A stretch of DNA of 64,000 nucleotides from Acinetobacter junii CIP 64.5 (GTDB lineage Bacteria; Pseudomonadota; Gammaproteobacteria; Pseudomonadales; Moraxellaceae): contig NZ_KB849655.1 of the NCBI RefSeq assembly GCF_000368765.1, positions 125,484 to 189,483 on the forward strand, read 5' to 3'. The translations under genes and the position numbers were made by a program. This document shows, piece after piece, positions 38,514 through 47,343 of this stretch. The notes under the pieces were generated by a model that saw only the letters and a program-made list of their open reading frames with translations, did no database searches and had not been told where the DNA came from. How positions within the stretch are numbered: position 1 is the stretch's first letter; each line of letters begins with the position of its first letter.

Positions 38514-39152
38514 ATGAAAACAATCTCTCAGCAATTGCCAGATTATTTTGAATACTTTGAAGATGGTACACAGTACTACTTACGCCAAGTGCAATATCCT
38601 CAGGATATTCCTTTATTACATCAATGGATGCATGAGCCACATGTAATTCCTCAGTGGCAGTTAAATAAATCGGAACTAGAGTTACAAGTTTACTTCGACA
38701 AGATGCTGGCGGATGACCATCAACGTTTATTGATTGTGGGTGTGGATGGCAAAGATGTGGGCTATACCGAGATCTATGAAGGTAAGCGTGATCGTTTAGG
38801 TCGTTATTACGAAGGTGATGACAATGATCTCGGTTGGCATTTGCTATTTGGTGATAAATCTGTGTTTGGTAAGGGCTTTTTACGCCCAACCATTCGTCTA
38901 CTCAGCTTTTACATTTTTGAACATTCGAAAGCTAAAAAAATTGTGGGTGAGCCTGATCATACGGTTAAACCTTATGCCGCTGTGGTTGCAGAACTCTGCT
39001 ACGAGACTCAACGTCTCATTCCTATGCCAGAAAAAACGGCAATGTTGTATTACTGCTTTAGAGAAACTTTTTATAACAAGTTTGGGGATTATTACCAAAC
39101 CTCACAACAACAGCTAGCAGATCAGCCAGCCAAACTCCTGAGTGTTACATGA
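38514..39152 (+). CDS. acbD: GNAT-type siderophore N-acyltransferase (AcbD-like)
   Basis: This 212-residue protein belongs to the IucB/RhbD-type GNAT acyltransferases that acylate the hydroxylamine to form the hydroxamate. MHEPHVIPQWQLNKSELELQVYF, GVDGKDVGYTEIYE, YEGDDNDLGWHLLFGD and GEPDHTVKPYAAVVAEL are typical. The acyl donor cannot be read from the sequence; acetyl-CoA would give a schizokinen-like product, a longer enoyl chain an acinetoferrin-like one. It shares an ATGA overlap with the next small gene. Confidence 0.82.
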   Translation: MKTISQQLPDYFEYFEDGTQYYLRQVQYPQDIPLLHQWMHEPHVIPQWQLNKSELELQVYFDKMLADDHQRLLIVGVDGKDVGYTEIYEGKRDRLGRYYEGDDNDLGWHLLFGDKSVFGKGFLRPTIRLLSFYIFEHSKAKKIVGEPDHTVKPYAAVVAELCYETQRLIPMPEKTAMLYYCFRETFYNKFGDYYQTSQQQLADQPAKLLSVT

Positions 39153-39520
39153 GCTTATATATCAATGAAATGCATATCTTAGACATGCGCTTTGCGGCGA
39201 ATGTCTCTGTTGCAGAATTTGAACAATGGTTAGCACGGATTCAGCACTATTTCGAACATAAGCAAAATTTCGTGTTGATCATGCAAACCGATGTAAATAC
39301 TGAATTTCCTGAAGAATATAGAGCAATCCAAGGCAAATGGTATAAACAATATAAACAAGATTTTTACCAATATTGCTTGGGTTTTGCTCGTATTGCTCAA
39401 GATGAAGAAGATCGTATTCGATTGGATACACCAGCTCTGCACAAAGCTTGGCATGTTCCATATTTTGTGAGCGTAGATAAAGCTGAAGCCACACAATGGG
39501 CTTTGCAGAGGTATTTATGA
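39149..39520 (+). CDS. actB: Small protein of unknown function in siderophore locus (ActB-like)
   Basis: This 123-residue soluble protein has no signal peptide and no recognised catalytic motif. Its alternating strand-helix pattern (NEMHILDMRFAANVSVAEFEQWLARI, then NFVLIMQTDVN) suggests a small STAS-like alpha/beta fold. It is locked between the acyltransferase and MFS genes by 4-base stop/start overlaps on both sides, which implies a function in the pathway or in transporter control. The symbol rests only on its place in the acbABCD-actBCAD order. Confidence 0.7.
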   Translation: MSLYINEMHILDMRFAANVSVAEFEQWLARIQHYFEHKQNFVLIMQTDVNTEFPEEYRAIQGKWYKQYKQDFYQYCLGFARIAQDEEDRIRLDTPALHKAWHVPYFVSVDKAEATQWALQRYL

Positions 39521-40752
39521 ATCAAAATTCATTAAATATTCAGAAAGTCTCAGCCTTGAGCCTGAGTGTCGTGGTGGTTTTATATCTCGCGCATGCCTTA
39601 CCACTATATTTTTATAATGTGGCCTTACCTGCGATTCTGCGTCATCAAGGCGTAGATTTACGTTGGATTGGCATGTTGTCGCTGCTCTATATTCCTTGGG
39701 CATTCAAGTTTTTTTGGGCACCACTAATTGATCGTTTTTATTTCAAAAAACTCGGTAAACGTAAAACTTGGCTTTTGTTTACGCAAATAGCTTTGGTGTT
39801 GGGGGTCGTTGCTTTGGCACTTACCCAATTCGATTACGGTCTTGGTGTATTTGTTATTATCGGTTTATGGATTTCAACTTTTGCTGCAACTCAAGATATC
39901 GCAATTGATGGCTATACGGTCGAAACCTTTACAGAATCTGAGTATCGATTAGGCAGTATGGCACAAAGTATAGGTGTTGCGCTTGGCAGTATGGTTGGTG
40001 GAGCAGCAACTTTATGGCTGTATCAGCTTTATGGTTGGCAAACTGCACTGATTTCCTTAGCCGCTATGACAGCATTGACGATGTTGGCTATTTTCCAAAT
40101 TAAAGAAAAATCACATGTAGAGAAAATCTCAAAACAGCCGCCAAGTCTGATCCGTGCATTTAAACGTCCAGAAATGTTATGGGCATTAGCTTTGATTGTA
40201 TGTTATCGAATTGTCGAAGCACCAGCTATGGCGATGCTGAATCCGATGCTGATTGATCAGAAATGGTCGTTGGCACAGATCGGCGTACTGATGTCAGTAA
40301 TAGGTGCAGGGATTGGATTATTAGCCGCTGTTTCAGCTGCATTTTTATTAAAAAAAATAGCCGCAACACAATTGCTGATCTGGGCTGGTTGGGCACGTAG
40401 TTTGGTTTACGCCTTGTTGGGTGTAGCCGTTTTGCTCAGTTGGTTGAATCAATGGCATTTACTTCTTGGTGGCTTTGTAATTGTCATTCTTGCCATCCGC
40501 TATATCGCAATGACAGCCTTATATGCACATTTCATGCAGACCAGCTCCAAAGAACAAGCTGGTACTGATTTTACGATTTTAGTTTGCTTCGAACTATTGG
40601 TTTATTTCATTGGCGGTGCAGTCTCAGGTTTCTTGGCCAAAGCATTTGGTTATGGAAACTTCTATCTCATTCTCGCAGTTTCATCTGTTTTAAGCGTGTT
40701 GCTTAGTCAACTGCTTATTCGCAAAGCAAAACAAACGCAACAACTCATCTAG
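39517..40752 (+). CDS. actC: MFS transporter, RhtX/FptX/AmpG-like probable siderophore importer (ActC-like)
   Basis: This membrane protein of about 411 residues has some twelve hydrophobic helices. It resembles the RhtX/FptX single-protein permeases, which carry ferric siderophores across the inner membrane, and AmpG. Diagnostic stretches are YLAHALPLYFYNVALPAILR, PWAFKFFWAPLIDRF and ATQDIAIDGYTVE. Import of the ferric siderophore from periplasm to cytoplasm is the likely role because no ABC importer is present. The ATG at 39517 overlaps the stop of the small gene before it, and GAGG lies upstream. Confidence 0.82.
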   Translation: MNQNSLNIQKVSALSLSVVVVLYLAHALPLYFYNVALPAILRHQGVDLRWIGMLSLLYIPWAFKFFWAPLIDRFYFKKLGKRKTWLLFTQIALVLGVVALALTQFDYGLGVFVIIGLWISTFAATQDIAIDGYTVETFTESEYRLGSMAQSIGVALGSMVGGAATLWLYQLYGWQTALISLAAMTALTMLAIFQIKEKSHVEKISKQPPSLIRAFKRPEMLWALALIVCYRIVEAPAMAMLNPMLIDQKWSLAQIGVLMSVIGAGIGLLAAVSAAFLLKKIAATQLLIWAGWARSLVYALLGVAVLLSWLNQWHLLLGGFVIVILAIRYIAMTALYAHFMQTSSKEQAGTDFTILVCFELLVYFIGGAVSGFLAKAFGYGNFYLILAVSSVLSVLLSQLLIRKAKQTQQLI

Positions 40753-40761
40753 GGGTCATTT

Positions 40762-43032
40762 ATGAAAGTTCGTTCACTTTCGACATCATTAACACTGCTC
40801 AGCTTGGCGATCAGTACGCAACTTTATGCTCAAAATGTCGAGCAGACTTCAACCGTAAATCAAAGTGCAACGGTTGAGGCTGAGAAGCCAACTCAACTGG
40901 CACCGATTGTTATGACAGCAACTCGCTCAGCTCAAAGTATCGCTGAGATTGCGGGAACTGTTTACAGTATTAGCCAAGAAGACATTGCAAAACAAGCTGC
41001 TGCTGGTAAAAGTACCGCAGATATTTTAGGACTGTTGGTTCCATCTTTAACACCAAGTTCAGGTACGACTAGTAACTATGGGATGACCATGCGTGGTCGT
41101 ACAGTGCAATATATGATTGATGGTGTTCCGCAAACGGGATCACGCGATAGTTCACGCCAATTAAATAGCATTAGCCCAGACATGATCGAACGTGTTGAAG
41201 TCGTGTCAGGTGCAAGTAGTATTTATGGTGCAGGTGCTACTGGTGGGATCATCAATATCATCACCAAAAGAGGTTCGGGTGATGGTGTAAATTTTGAAAC
41301 CAAACTCGGCGTTACTTCAGGTGATAATTTCAAAAGTGATGCTTTAGCTTATGAAGCGTTTCAGTCTGCATCATTTAACCAAGGGGATTGGAGTGGTTTT
41401 ATAGGTGCTAGCTATACACAACGCGGTGAAATTCAAGATAGTCGAGGTGATCGTGTAGGTCCAGAAGTTGCACAAACAGATCGTCAAGATACTGAAACTG
41501 TAGATGTGAATGGTCGTTTAAGCTGGCAGTTGGCAGATAAGCAAAAATTAAGTATCGGTGCGCAATACTATAATGATGAGCAGGACAGTGAATATGGCGC
41601 TGATTATGGTCTAGGTTTAGCTGTTTTACTTCGAGGCGCAAAACCTAGTCAAAAAGCTGTAAAAGGTTTAGAGCTTGATACTCAACCACGTACTAAGCGT
41701 AGTGCAGTAAATGCACAATATGAAAATCAGGATTTTCTTGGTCAGACTTTAAATGCAGAGGCCTATTATCGTACTGAAAAAGGGCGATTCTTCCCAAGTG
41801 CAAATGCTTTAGCACATGCATCCATTCCAGGTGGAAGAACATTTATTGTTACTCAATCAGAAACAGATATTGATGTTTTTGGTGCTCGTTTAGCACTTCA
41901 AAGTAAGCTCAATCTGGCAGAACGTGCATTAAATCTAACTTATGGTGTGGATTATGATAAGGAAAATGGCAGACAAACAGCACAACTTTATGATCTAAAT
42001 ACTTTTATCAGTAGTAATGGTCTAAAGTTTAAGCCTTTAAATAATTATGCTTTTGGTCCTGAGGTAGATACTGAAAAGCTTGGTTTCTTCTTACAAAGTC
42101 AATTTGAAGCAACTGATCGCTTAAATCTACAAGCAGGTATTCGTCATGAGCGCATCGATAGTGATGTTAAAGACTCAGTTCCATATTCTGAAGCAATGGT
42201 TGCCGATTTCGTTCCAACATACCAAGCTAAAACTTTAAAAGGTGGTTCAGTTAAGCATGATGCAACACTCTTTAATGTAGGCGCACTTTATCATTTAACT
42301 GATGCACAACAGGTGTTTGCAAATTTCTCGCAAGGTGCAAATTTACCTGATGTACAACGTATGCTAAGAGATGTTCCTGCAAACTTTGTCGTAAGTAACC
42401 AAACAATTGATCCAATCAAAGTAAATAGTTTTGAGTTGGGCTGGCGTCTACAAGATGATGCATTAAGCACTGGGATCACTGCGTTTTATAACAAATCTGA
42501 TAAATCATTGAAATTTGGTCCTCCAAGTTTTGCAATTGAAGTTATTGATACAGATGAACGTGTGTATGGTGTTGAAGGTAATGTTAAATACACCGTTTCA
42601 GATGATTGGAATGTAGGTGGGACTTTAGCTTATACACGTGGTCAGTTCAAAAACTCAAATGGTAAATGGCAAGAGTTAGATGCAATTCGTGTAGCACCTT
42701 TGAAAGCAACGGTTTATTCAGACTGGCAATTCAATGATGGTTTAGGTTTACGAGTACAAGCTTTGGCTATTGATGGTACGGATGAAGCACGTAAAGATGC
42801 GATTGCGAATGGTAGTACTCGTCCACCAGCAGAAATCAAAGGTTTTGCAGTGATGGATGTGATTGCCAATGCAAAAGCAGGTCCAGGGACTTTAGGTTTT
42901 GGTGTATATAACGTGTGGAATACTGACTATAAGTCTGTTTATAGCCAAGCAGTTTCAACGGTTTACGGCGATATTTCGAGCTTGGCTGCTCAAGGTCGTA
43001 CCTATGGTTTGAGCTATACTCTCAAGTACTAA
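40762..43032 (+). CDS. actA: TonB-dependent siderophore receptor (ActA-like)
   Basis: This 756-residue outer-membrane receptor has a signal peptide ending near YAQ (residues 1-24), a TonB-box region (APIVMTATRS, about 48-57), a plug with MTMRGRTVQYMIDGVPQ and RVEVVSGASSIYGAGATGGIINIITKRG, and a 22-strand barrel ending SYTLKY. Loop 7 to C-terminal segments (FANFSQGANLPDVQR, KVNSFELGWR) fit siderophore receptors. It starts nine bases after the MFS gene and is followed by a strong terminator. Confidence 0.9.
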   Translation: MKVRSLSTSLTLLSLAISTQLYAQNVEQTSTVNQSATVEAEKPTQLAPIVMTATRSAQSIAEIAGTVYSISQEDIAKQAAAGKSTADILGLLVPSLTPSSGTTSNYGMTMRGRTVQYMIDGVPQTGSRDSSRQLNSISPDMIERVEVVSGASSIYGAGATGGIINIITKRGSGDGVNFETKLGVTSGDNFKSDALAYEAFQSASFNQGDWSGFIGASYTQRGEIQDSRGDRVGPEVAQTDRQDTETVDVNGRLSWQLADKQKLSIGAQYYNDEQDSEYGADYGLGLAVLLRGAKPSQKAVKGLELDTQPRTKRSAVNAQYENQDFLGQTLNAEAYYRTEKGRFFPSANALAHASIPGGRTFIVTQSETDIDVFGARLALQSKLNLAERALNLTYGVDYDKENGRQTAQLYDLNTFISSNGLKFKPLNNYAFGPEVDTEKLGFFLQSQFEATDRLNLQAGIRHERIDSDVKDSVPYSEAMVADFVPTYQAKTLKGGSVKHDATLFNVGALYHLTDAQQVFANFSQGANLPDVQRMLRDVPANFVVSNQTIDPIKVNSFELGWRLQDDALSTGITAFYNKSDKSLKFGPPSFAIEVIDTDERVYGVEGNVKYTVSDDWNVGGTLAYTRGQFKNSNGKWQELDAIRVAPLKATVYSDWQFNDGLGLRVQALAIDGTDEARKDAIANGSTRPPAEIKGFAVMDVIANAKAGPGTLGFGVYNVWNTDYKSVYSQAVSTVYGDISSLAAQGRTYGLSYTLKY

Positions 43033-43040
43033 TCTTATCC

Positions 43041-43070
43041 AAAAGGCATCTTTTAGATGCCTTTTCTTTT
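43041..43070 (+). terminator. Intrinsic terminator after siderophore receptor gene
   Basis: AAAAGGCATCT (43041-43051) pairs perfectly with AGATGCCTTTT (43055-43065) around a three-base loop, followed by CTTTT. It separates the receptor gene from the second MFS gene, whose expression must come from readthrough or a promoter inside the receptor gene. Confidence 0.88.
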
Positions 43071-43080
43071 GATGAATTCC

Positions 43081-44316
43081 ATGATGAACAATCATTTAAA
43101 ATTTTTAGCTTTGGCTGCGTTAATCAATGGAACGTGTTTTTCCATGATACTTCCTTTACTGGCACCTTTGACTCGACAGCTACATTTATCCGAATTCCAA
43201 GGTGGAGTGATCGTTTCAGCAGGAGCGATCTGTATGGCGATCGCTTCAATATGGGTTGCTAAAAATAAAAGTAATAAATCTCCAGAAAATCTAGTGAATT
43301 ATGGTTTTATGGGAATGACCATAACATGGGCGCTTTTTACTTTCATACTGGCTTTGGGCTTTGAGGCGATTTTGCCTTCAGTGTTGATTTTCATTTTGTT
43401 GGTTTTAAGTCGTGCTTCGACTGGCATTTTTATGGCAATGCCACAAATCGGTCTACAAAGTTATGTCATGACAGAATCAGCTGAAACAACGACTCGTAGC
43501 AAGAATATGGCATTGTTTGGTGCGATGAACAGCTTTGGTATGATTGTCGGACCTTTGGCGACTTCGTTGTTATTGTATGGTGGACTATTATTTCCGATGT
43601 GGTTCGCGGTTGCTTTACTGGCATTAGTCAGTTTGGCACTCAGTATGTTTTTTAAGAAAAAGAGTGATATACGGTCAGATGCAGATAAGCCATCAGAACA
43701 AAGTTCAAATATAGTTTTGAATCAACAAAATATTATCAAGCAAAGTTTAATTTGGTTGGCTTTAGGTTTTTCTACTTATGTTGCAATCGTGACATTAAAC
43801 ATGACTGCTGGATTTTATATCCAAGATAAATTCTTTCTGAGTAGTCAGCAAAGCGCAGTGTATTTCTCTCAATGTATGGTTGTTGTTGGTATCTGTCTGG
43901 TGGTGACACAGTTGCTGATCGTAAAAGTGATTAAGCTACAACTACATAGTCTTGTATTAATCGGCATTTTGACCATGTGCTTTGGGTTGCTACTATCTCT
44001 TTATGCACAAAGTATTGTGGTATTTCAAGCCAGTTATATTTTCTATGGTATTTCAGTCGCTTGCTTATTACCTGCATTTACAACAGGGGCAGCACAAGCA
44101 GTTACACAAGATTCACAAGTTAAAATGGCAGGATATTGCACTGCAACTCAAGCTTTTGGCTTGATTTTTGGTCCTCTAGTTAGCACTTATTTATATCAAT
44201 TTGATCAAAATCTACCTTTCTATTTTTTATTCGCTTTAATGATATTGGTTGGGATATGTATAGGGTGGGTTTTAGTCAAAAAGGGAGAAGAAGTGAGTTC
44301 TTTTGTCGAAGATTAA
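43081..44316 (+). CDS. actD: MFS transporter, probable siderophore exporter (ActD-like)
   Basis: This protein of about 411 residues has roughly twelve membrane helices in two halves, joined by a polar loop near residue 200 (KKKSDIRSDADKPSEQSSN). It belongs to the drug/siderophore efflux part of the MFS and differs from the RhtX-like protein upstream. Export of the newly made siderophore is inferred from its place at the end of the locus. Starts at 43072, 43081 and 43084 are possible and none has a good ribosome site; a frame back to 43057 would begin inside the terminator stem and is unlikely. Confidence 0.75.
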   Translation: MMNNHLKFLALAALINGTCFSMILPLLAPLTRQLHLSEFQGGVIVSAGAICMAIASIWVAKNKSNKSPENLVNYGFMGMTITWALFTFILALGFEAILPSVLIFILLVLSRASTGIFMAMPQIGLQSYVMTESAETTTRSKNMALFGAMNSFGMIVGPLATSLLLYGGLLFPMWFAVALLALVSLALSMFFKKKSDIRSDADKPSEQSSNIVLNQQNIIKQSLIWLALGFSTYVAIVTLNMTAGFYIQDKFFLSSQQSAVYFSQCMVVVGICLVVTQLLIVKVIKLQLHSLVLIGILTMCFGLLLSLYAQSIVVFQASYIFYGISVACLLPAFTTGAAQAVTQDSQVKMAGYCTATQAFGLIFGPLVSTYLYQFDQNLPFYFLFALMILVGICIGWVLVKKGEEVSSFVED

Positions 44317-44513
44317 ACGCTTAATATGATCAAAAATCACTCATATATTCTTTTAAAAAGCAAGGAAACTTACATAACTACATCTTAGGACGTAAACATA
44401 GATGGTTATTTGGTTATTTATTAATCAAATTTATTTCATTTATTTAACGGTCGAAATTTAAGCTCATTTCTGAGTTAGCCTATTAGAAGTAAAACAATAT
44501 AAGAGGAGTAAAG

Positions 44514-46643
44514 ATGTTGATTTTTCATGATTTTCCTGTTCAAGGGGCACTTTTTGATATGGATGGAACAATGTTTGATACAGAGCGATTACGCTTTGAA
44601 ACATTGAAACAAGCATCAGAAGAGCTTATTGGACAGGAATTTTCAGATGAATACTTAATGCAGTGCTTAGGTCTGAGCGCAAAAACTGCAGAGCAACTTG
44701 CAAAGAAATTTTATGGGGAAGATGTTCCATATCAAGCGATTAGAAAACGTGCTGATGAGCTTGAGTTGGAATCTGTGCGTCACAATGGTGTTCCAATCAA
44801 AAAAGGTTTAATTCAAGTTTTAGAACGATTACGTAAATCAGGTTTAAGAATGGCAGTTGCGACATCTAGTCGACGTGCGATAGCAGAAGAATACTTAATT
44901 AATGCCAATGTTTATAAATTTTTTGATCTGTTAGTGTGTGGGGATGAAGTCGAAAAGGGTAAACCTCATCCAGAAATTTTTATTACGGCTGCACAAAAAT
45001 TAAATTTACAGCCAAGTCAGTGTTTGATGTTTGAAGATTCAGAAAATGGAATCTGTTCAGCTCATGATGCGGGTGGTATTACGATTTTATTTAAAGATAT
45101 TAAAGAACCAAATGATCGAATGTTAGCGAAAGCAAATTTTTATTATCAGGATCTGTATGAATATTTAAATGCTTTAGATCAGTACATTCCTGAAATGGAT
45201 ATGCCACAACTACAAGAACCATTTCCGCAAAGTTTGAATCAATTAACCGTAGGGATTCATGGTTTTGGCGCAATTGGCGGTGGTTATATTGCTCAAATTC
45301 TTTCACATTGGGATGGATATACGCGTCCAAGACGTATTTTGGCTTCCACGCGAAATAAATTGTATTTGGAATCAGTGAACAGTTTTGGTAGCTACAGTAT
45401 TCGATATGGGCAATCATCTTTTGACGAGCGAATTGATAACTTGACCGTTATTGATGCTGATAATGACAAACAGATGCTTGAAATGTACACGCAATCTAGT
45501 CTTATAGCGTTATGTTTGCCTGAGCATGCGATAGCATCTGAATCAAAAATAATTGCTAAAGGTTTATTGGCACGTTTCATGTCACAAGATTTGAATAATC
45601 ATGAACCAATCACTTTCCTAATTATTTTAAACAAGGTCTGTGCAAAATATTTGGTGCTCAAACATATTCGTGAAGCTTTGCTTGAGATCACGGATGAAGA
45701 TATTGCTGAGCATATTTTAAGTGAGCATTATTTTTGTGATACGGTGGTCAATCGCATGGTCTCAAAATTGAGTGATCAATCTTTGTATCGCCAACTCAAT
45801 ATTAAGCATCGTTTATTTAAACAGTATCAAGCTGATTTAAATGAAGAAACGATTGAGTTATCAGATGAAACAGCATTAACTGAAAAACAGGAACGTCAGC
45901 TCAGCCAATCATTAGTGGAAATGCGCGAACAGTTCCAAGCGGGGCAGTTTTTACAAAATATGGATTTAATTTTATTCCATAGCGAAACAGATATGCCGAT
46001 CTATGTTGAAAATCGAAGTCCGCTGTTAAATAAAATGCGCCAAATGATCTTAGTTGATCAAATCTCAGATATTCAAATCATTAAAAATCGCCTCTGGAAT
46101 GGCTGCCATGCCATGATCGCTTGGCAGGCGCGTCTTATTGATCATGAAATGATTGGAATTGCTTTAGCAGATCACAAGATCAAGAAATTTGCTGAGCAAT
46201 TGGTGAGTGAGGTGAAAGCTGGATTGGTAAATATCGTTCCGAATCAAGCCAAACAACTTGATCGCATGGCTGAAAGTTTTATGAGCTCATGCCGTTCTGC
46301 TTATAAAGATCCATGTGAGCGTGTTGCTCGTGATCCATTGAGAAAACTGGGTTACAACGAACGCGTACTCGGCAGTATTGAAAATCATATCGTGCAACAA
46401 TTGCCATATAAGTACTTATTACAAGGTGCTGTTTCGGGTTATGTGTACTCGGTTAAGCTTTTAGAAATTCCTGTTGATGATGTGATTATGCATTTACAAA
46501 ACTCTATTGAGCAAATGGACATTACTGAGCATGAAAAGAAAGATTTGTTTGACTCGATTTATACAGCAATGTCTGCTGAATTAAAGATTTCAGAGCTAGG
46601 GCAATCTTTTCGTGTTAAAAATGCAGAGTTTGAAACAGCCTAA
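44514..46643 (+). CDS. mtlD: Bifunctional mannitol-1-phosphate phosphatase/dehydrogenase
   Basis: This 709-residue fusion makes mannitol from fructose 6-phosphate as a compatible solute. The N-terminal HAD phosphatase (about 1-215) shows DMDGTMFDTE, VATSSRRA, KGKPHPEIF and FEDSENG. The C-terminal dehydrogenase (about 240-709) starts with the NAD-binding HGFGAIGGGYIAQIL and continues with mannitol-dehydrogenase-type sequence (RDPLRKLGYNERVLG). An enzyme of this architecture is known from Acinetobacter baylyi, where it is induced by salt. GAGGAGTAAAG is a very strong ribosome site. It is a single gene; the 197-base region upstream is AT-rich with no element I can name. Confidence 0.94.
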   Translation: MLIFHDFPVQGALFDMDGTMFDTERLRFETLKQASEELIGQEFSDEYLMQCLGLSAKTAEQLAKKFYGEDVPYQAIRKRADELELESVRHNGVPIKKGLIQVLERLRKSGLRMAVATSSRRAIAEEYLINANVYKFFDLLVCGDEVEKGKPHPEIFITAAQKLNLQPSQCLMFEDSENGICSAHDAGGITILFKDIKEPNDRMLAKANFYYQDLYEYLNALDQYIPEMDMPQLQEPFPQSLNQLTVGIHGFGAIGGGYIAQILSHWDGYTRPRRILASTRNKLYLESVNSFGSYSIRYGQSSFDERIDNLTVIDADNDKQMLEMYTQSSLIALCLPEHAIASESKIIAKGLLARFMSQDLNNHEPITFLIILNKVCAKYLVLKHIREALLEITDEDIAEHILSEHYFCDTVVNRMVSKLSDQSLYRQLNIKHRLFKQYQADLNEETIELSDETALTEKQERQLSQSLVEMREQFQAGQFLQNMDLILFHSETDMPIYVENRSPLLNKMRQMILVDQISDIQIIKNRLWNGCHAMIAWQARLIDHEMIGIALADHKIKKFAEQLVSEVKAGLVNIVPNQAKQLDRMAESFMSSCRSAYKDPCERVARDPLRKLGYNERVLGSIENHIVQQLPYKYLLQGAVSGYVYSVKLLEIPVDDVIMHLQNSIEQMDITEHEKKDLFDSIYTAMSAELKISELGQSFRVKNAEFETA

Positions 46644-46686
46644 ATGATTTTTAAAATTATTTAATCTTGCCAGTAAATTATGTTTG

Positions 46687-46726
46687 AATAACACAACTGT
46701 CAGAACGTTATCGTCGTTGTGTTATT
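46687..46726 (+). repeat. Inverted repeat spanning start of cob operon
   Basis: AATAACACAAC (46687-46697) and GTTGTGTTATT (46716-46726) are perfect 11-base inverted arms with an 18-base loop. The second arm contains the GTG start of the first gene of the cobalamin operon, so a hairpin would bury that start, or the repeat could be a protein site. It is not a B12 riboswitch. Confidence 0.55.
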
Positions 46727-47342
46727 ACAAACATTTACTCAACTCGTAAAAACTGAAATTCGCGACTATCCAGAATGGCATCATGGTCGGACAGATTATG
46801 CTTTGTGGTATATCGAAATTGATCAACCAGAGTTAGTTGAATATTTAGATTCGATCAAAATACATTTCTCAGATTTCCTTATTACGTCGAATCAACGTCA
46901 GTATCACATTACGTTATTCGTGTGCGGTTTTCTAAATACCCATCTTTCTCCATACAATGATGATTTTTCACATGAACAATTCTTACAACATCTAAAATCT
47001 ATCAATCAATTACAACTTGAACCCTTTGAATTAGAACTCACAACGATCGATAGTTTTAGTAGTGCTTTATTTATTCAAATCATCGATCGAGAAAAAATTT
47101 TAGAAAAAATCCGTTCTCAGCTTGCACTTGTCTCGAATGAAATAGCGGCATTGCAATATTGTCCACATATTACGATTGGACTTTATAACGATGCATGGAG
47201 TAGTGATCTTGTTTTGGAGCGAATAAAAAGCTTTGAAGCCAAAAGAATTAAAATTCAAGTGAATCAATTGACTTTCGGTTATTATAAGGCTCAGATTTTA
47301 CAAGGATTACTTTATCCTTATCATCAAATGGTATTAGGTTAA
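46719..47342 (+). CDS. 2H-phosphoesterase-like (LigT/2'-5' RNA ligase family) protein
   Basis: This 207-residue cytoplasmic protein has the two histidine motifs of the 2H phosphoesterase fold: QYHITLFVCG (about residues 62-71) and CPHITIGLY (about 149-157), each H-x-T flanked by hydrophobics. Members hydrolyse or form cyclic phosphate or 2',5' bonds. It starts at a GTG without an obvious ribosome site, inside an inverted repeat, and ends only one base before the cobU ATG, so it is the first gene of the cobalamin loop operon. Its part in cobalamin metabolism is not known to me. Confidence 0.72.
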   Translation: MLLQTFTQLVKTEIRDYPEWHHGRTDYALWYIEIDQPELVEYLDSIKIHFSDFLITSNQRQYHITLFVCGFLNTHLSPYNDDFSHEQFLQHLKSINQLQLEPFELELTTIDSFSSALFIQIIDREKILEKIRSQLALVSNEIAALQYCPHITIGLYNDAWSSDLVLERIKSFEAKRIKIQVNQLTFGYYKAQILQGLLYPYHQMVLG

Positions 47343-47343
47343 T

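Noticed and set aside
43057..43080. Upstream start of the second MFS gene
   Set aside because: It would begin inside the right arm of the terminator stem and adds residues without family match.
46644..46718. A cobalamin riboswitch before the cob operon
   Set aside because: Only about 75 bases separate mtlD from the operon, too few for the roughly 200-base B12 riboswitch, and no B12-box core is visible.
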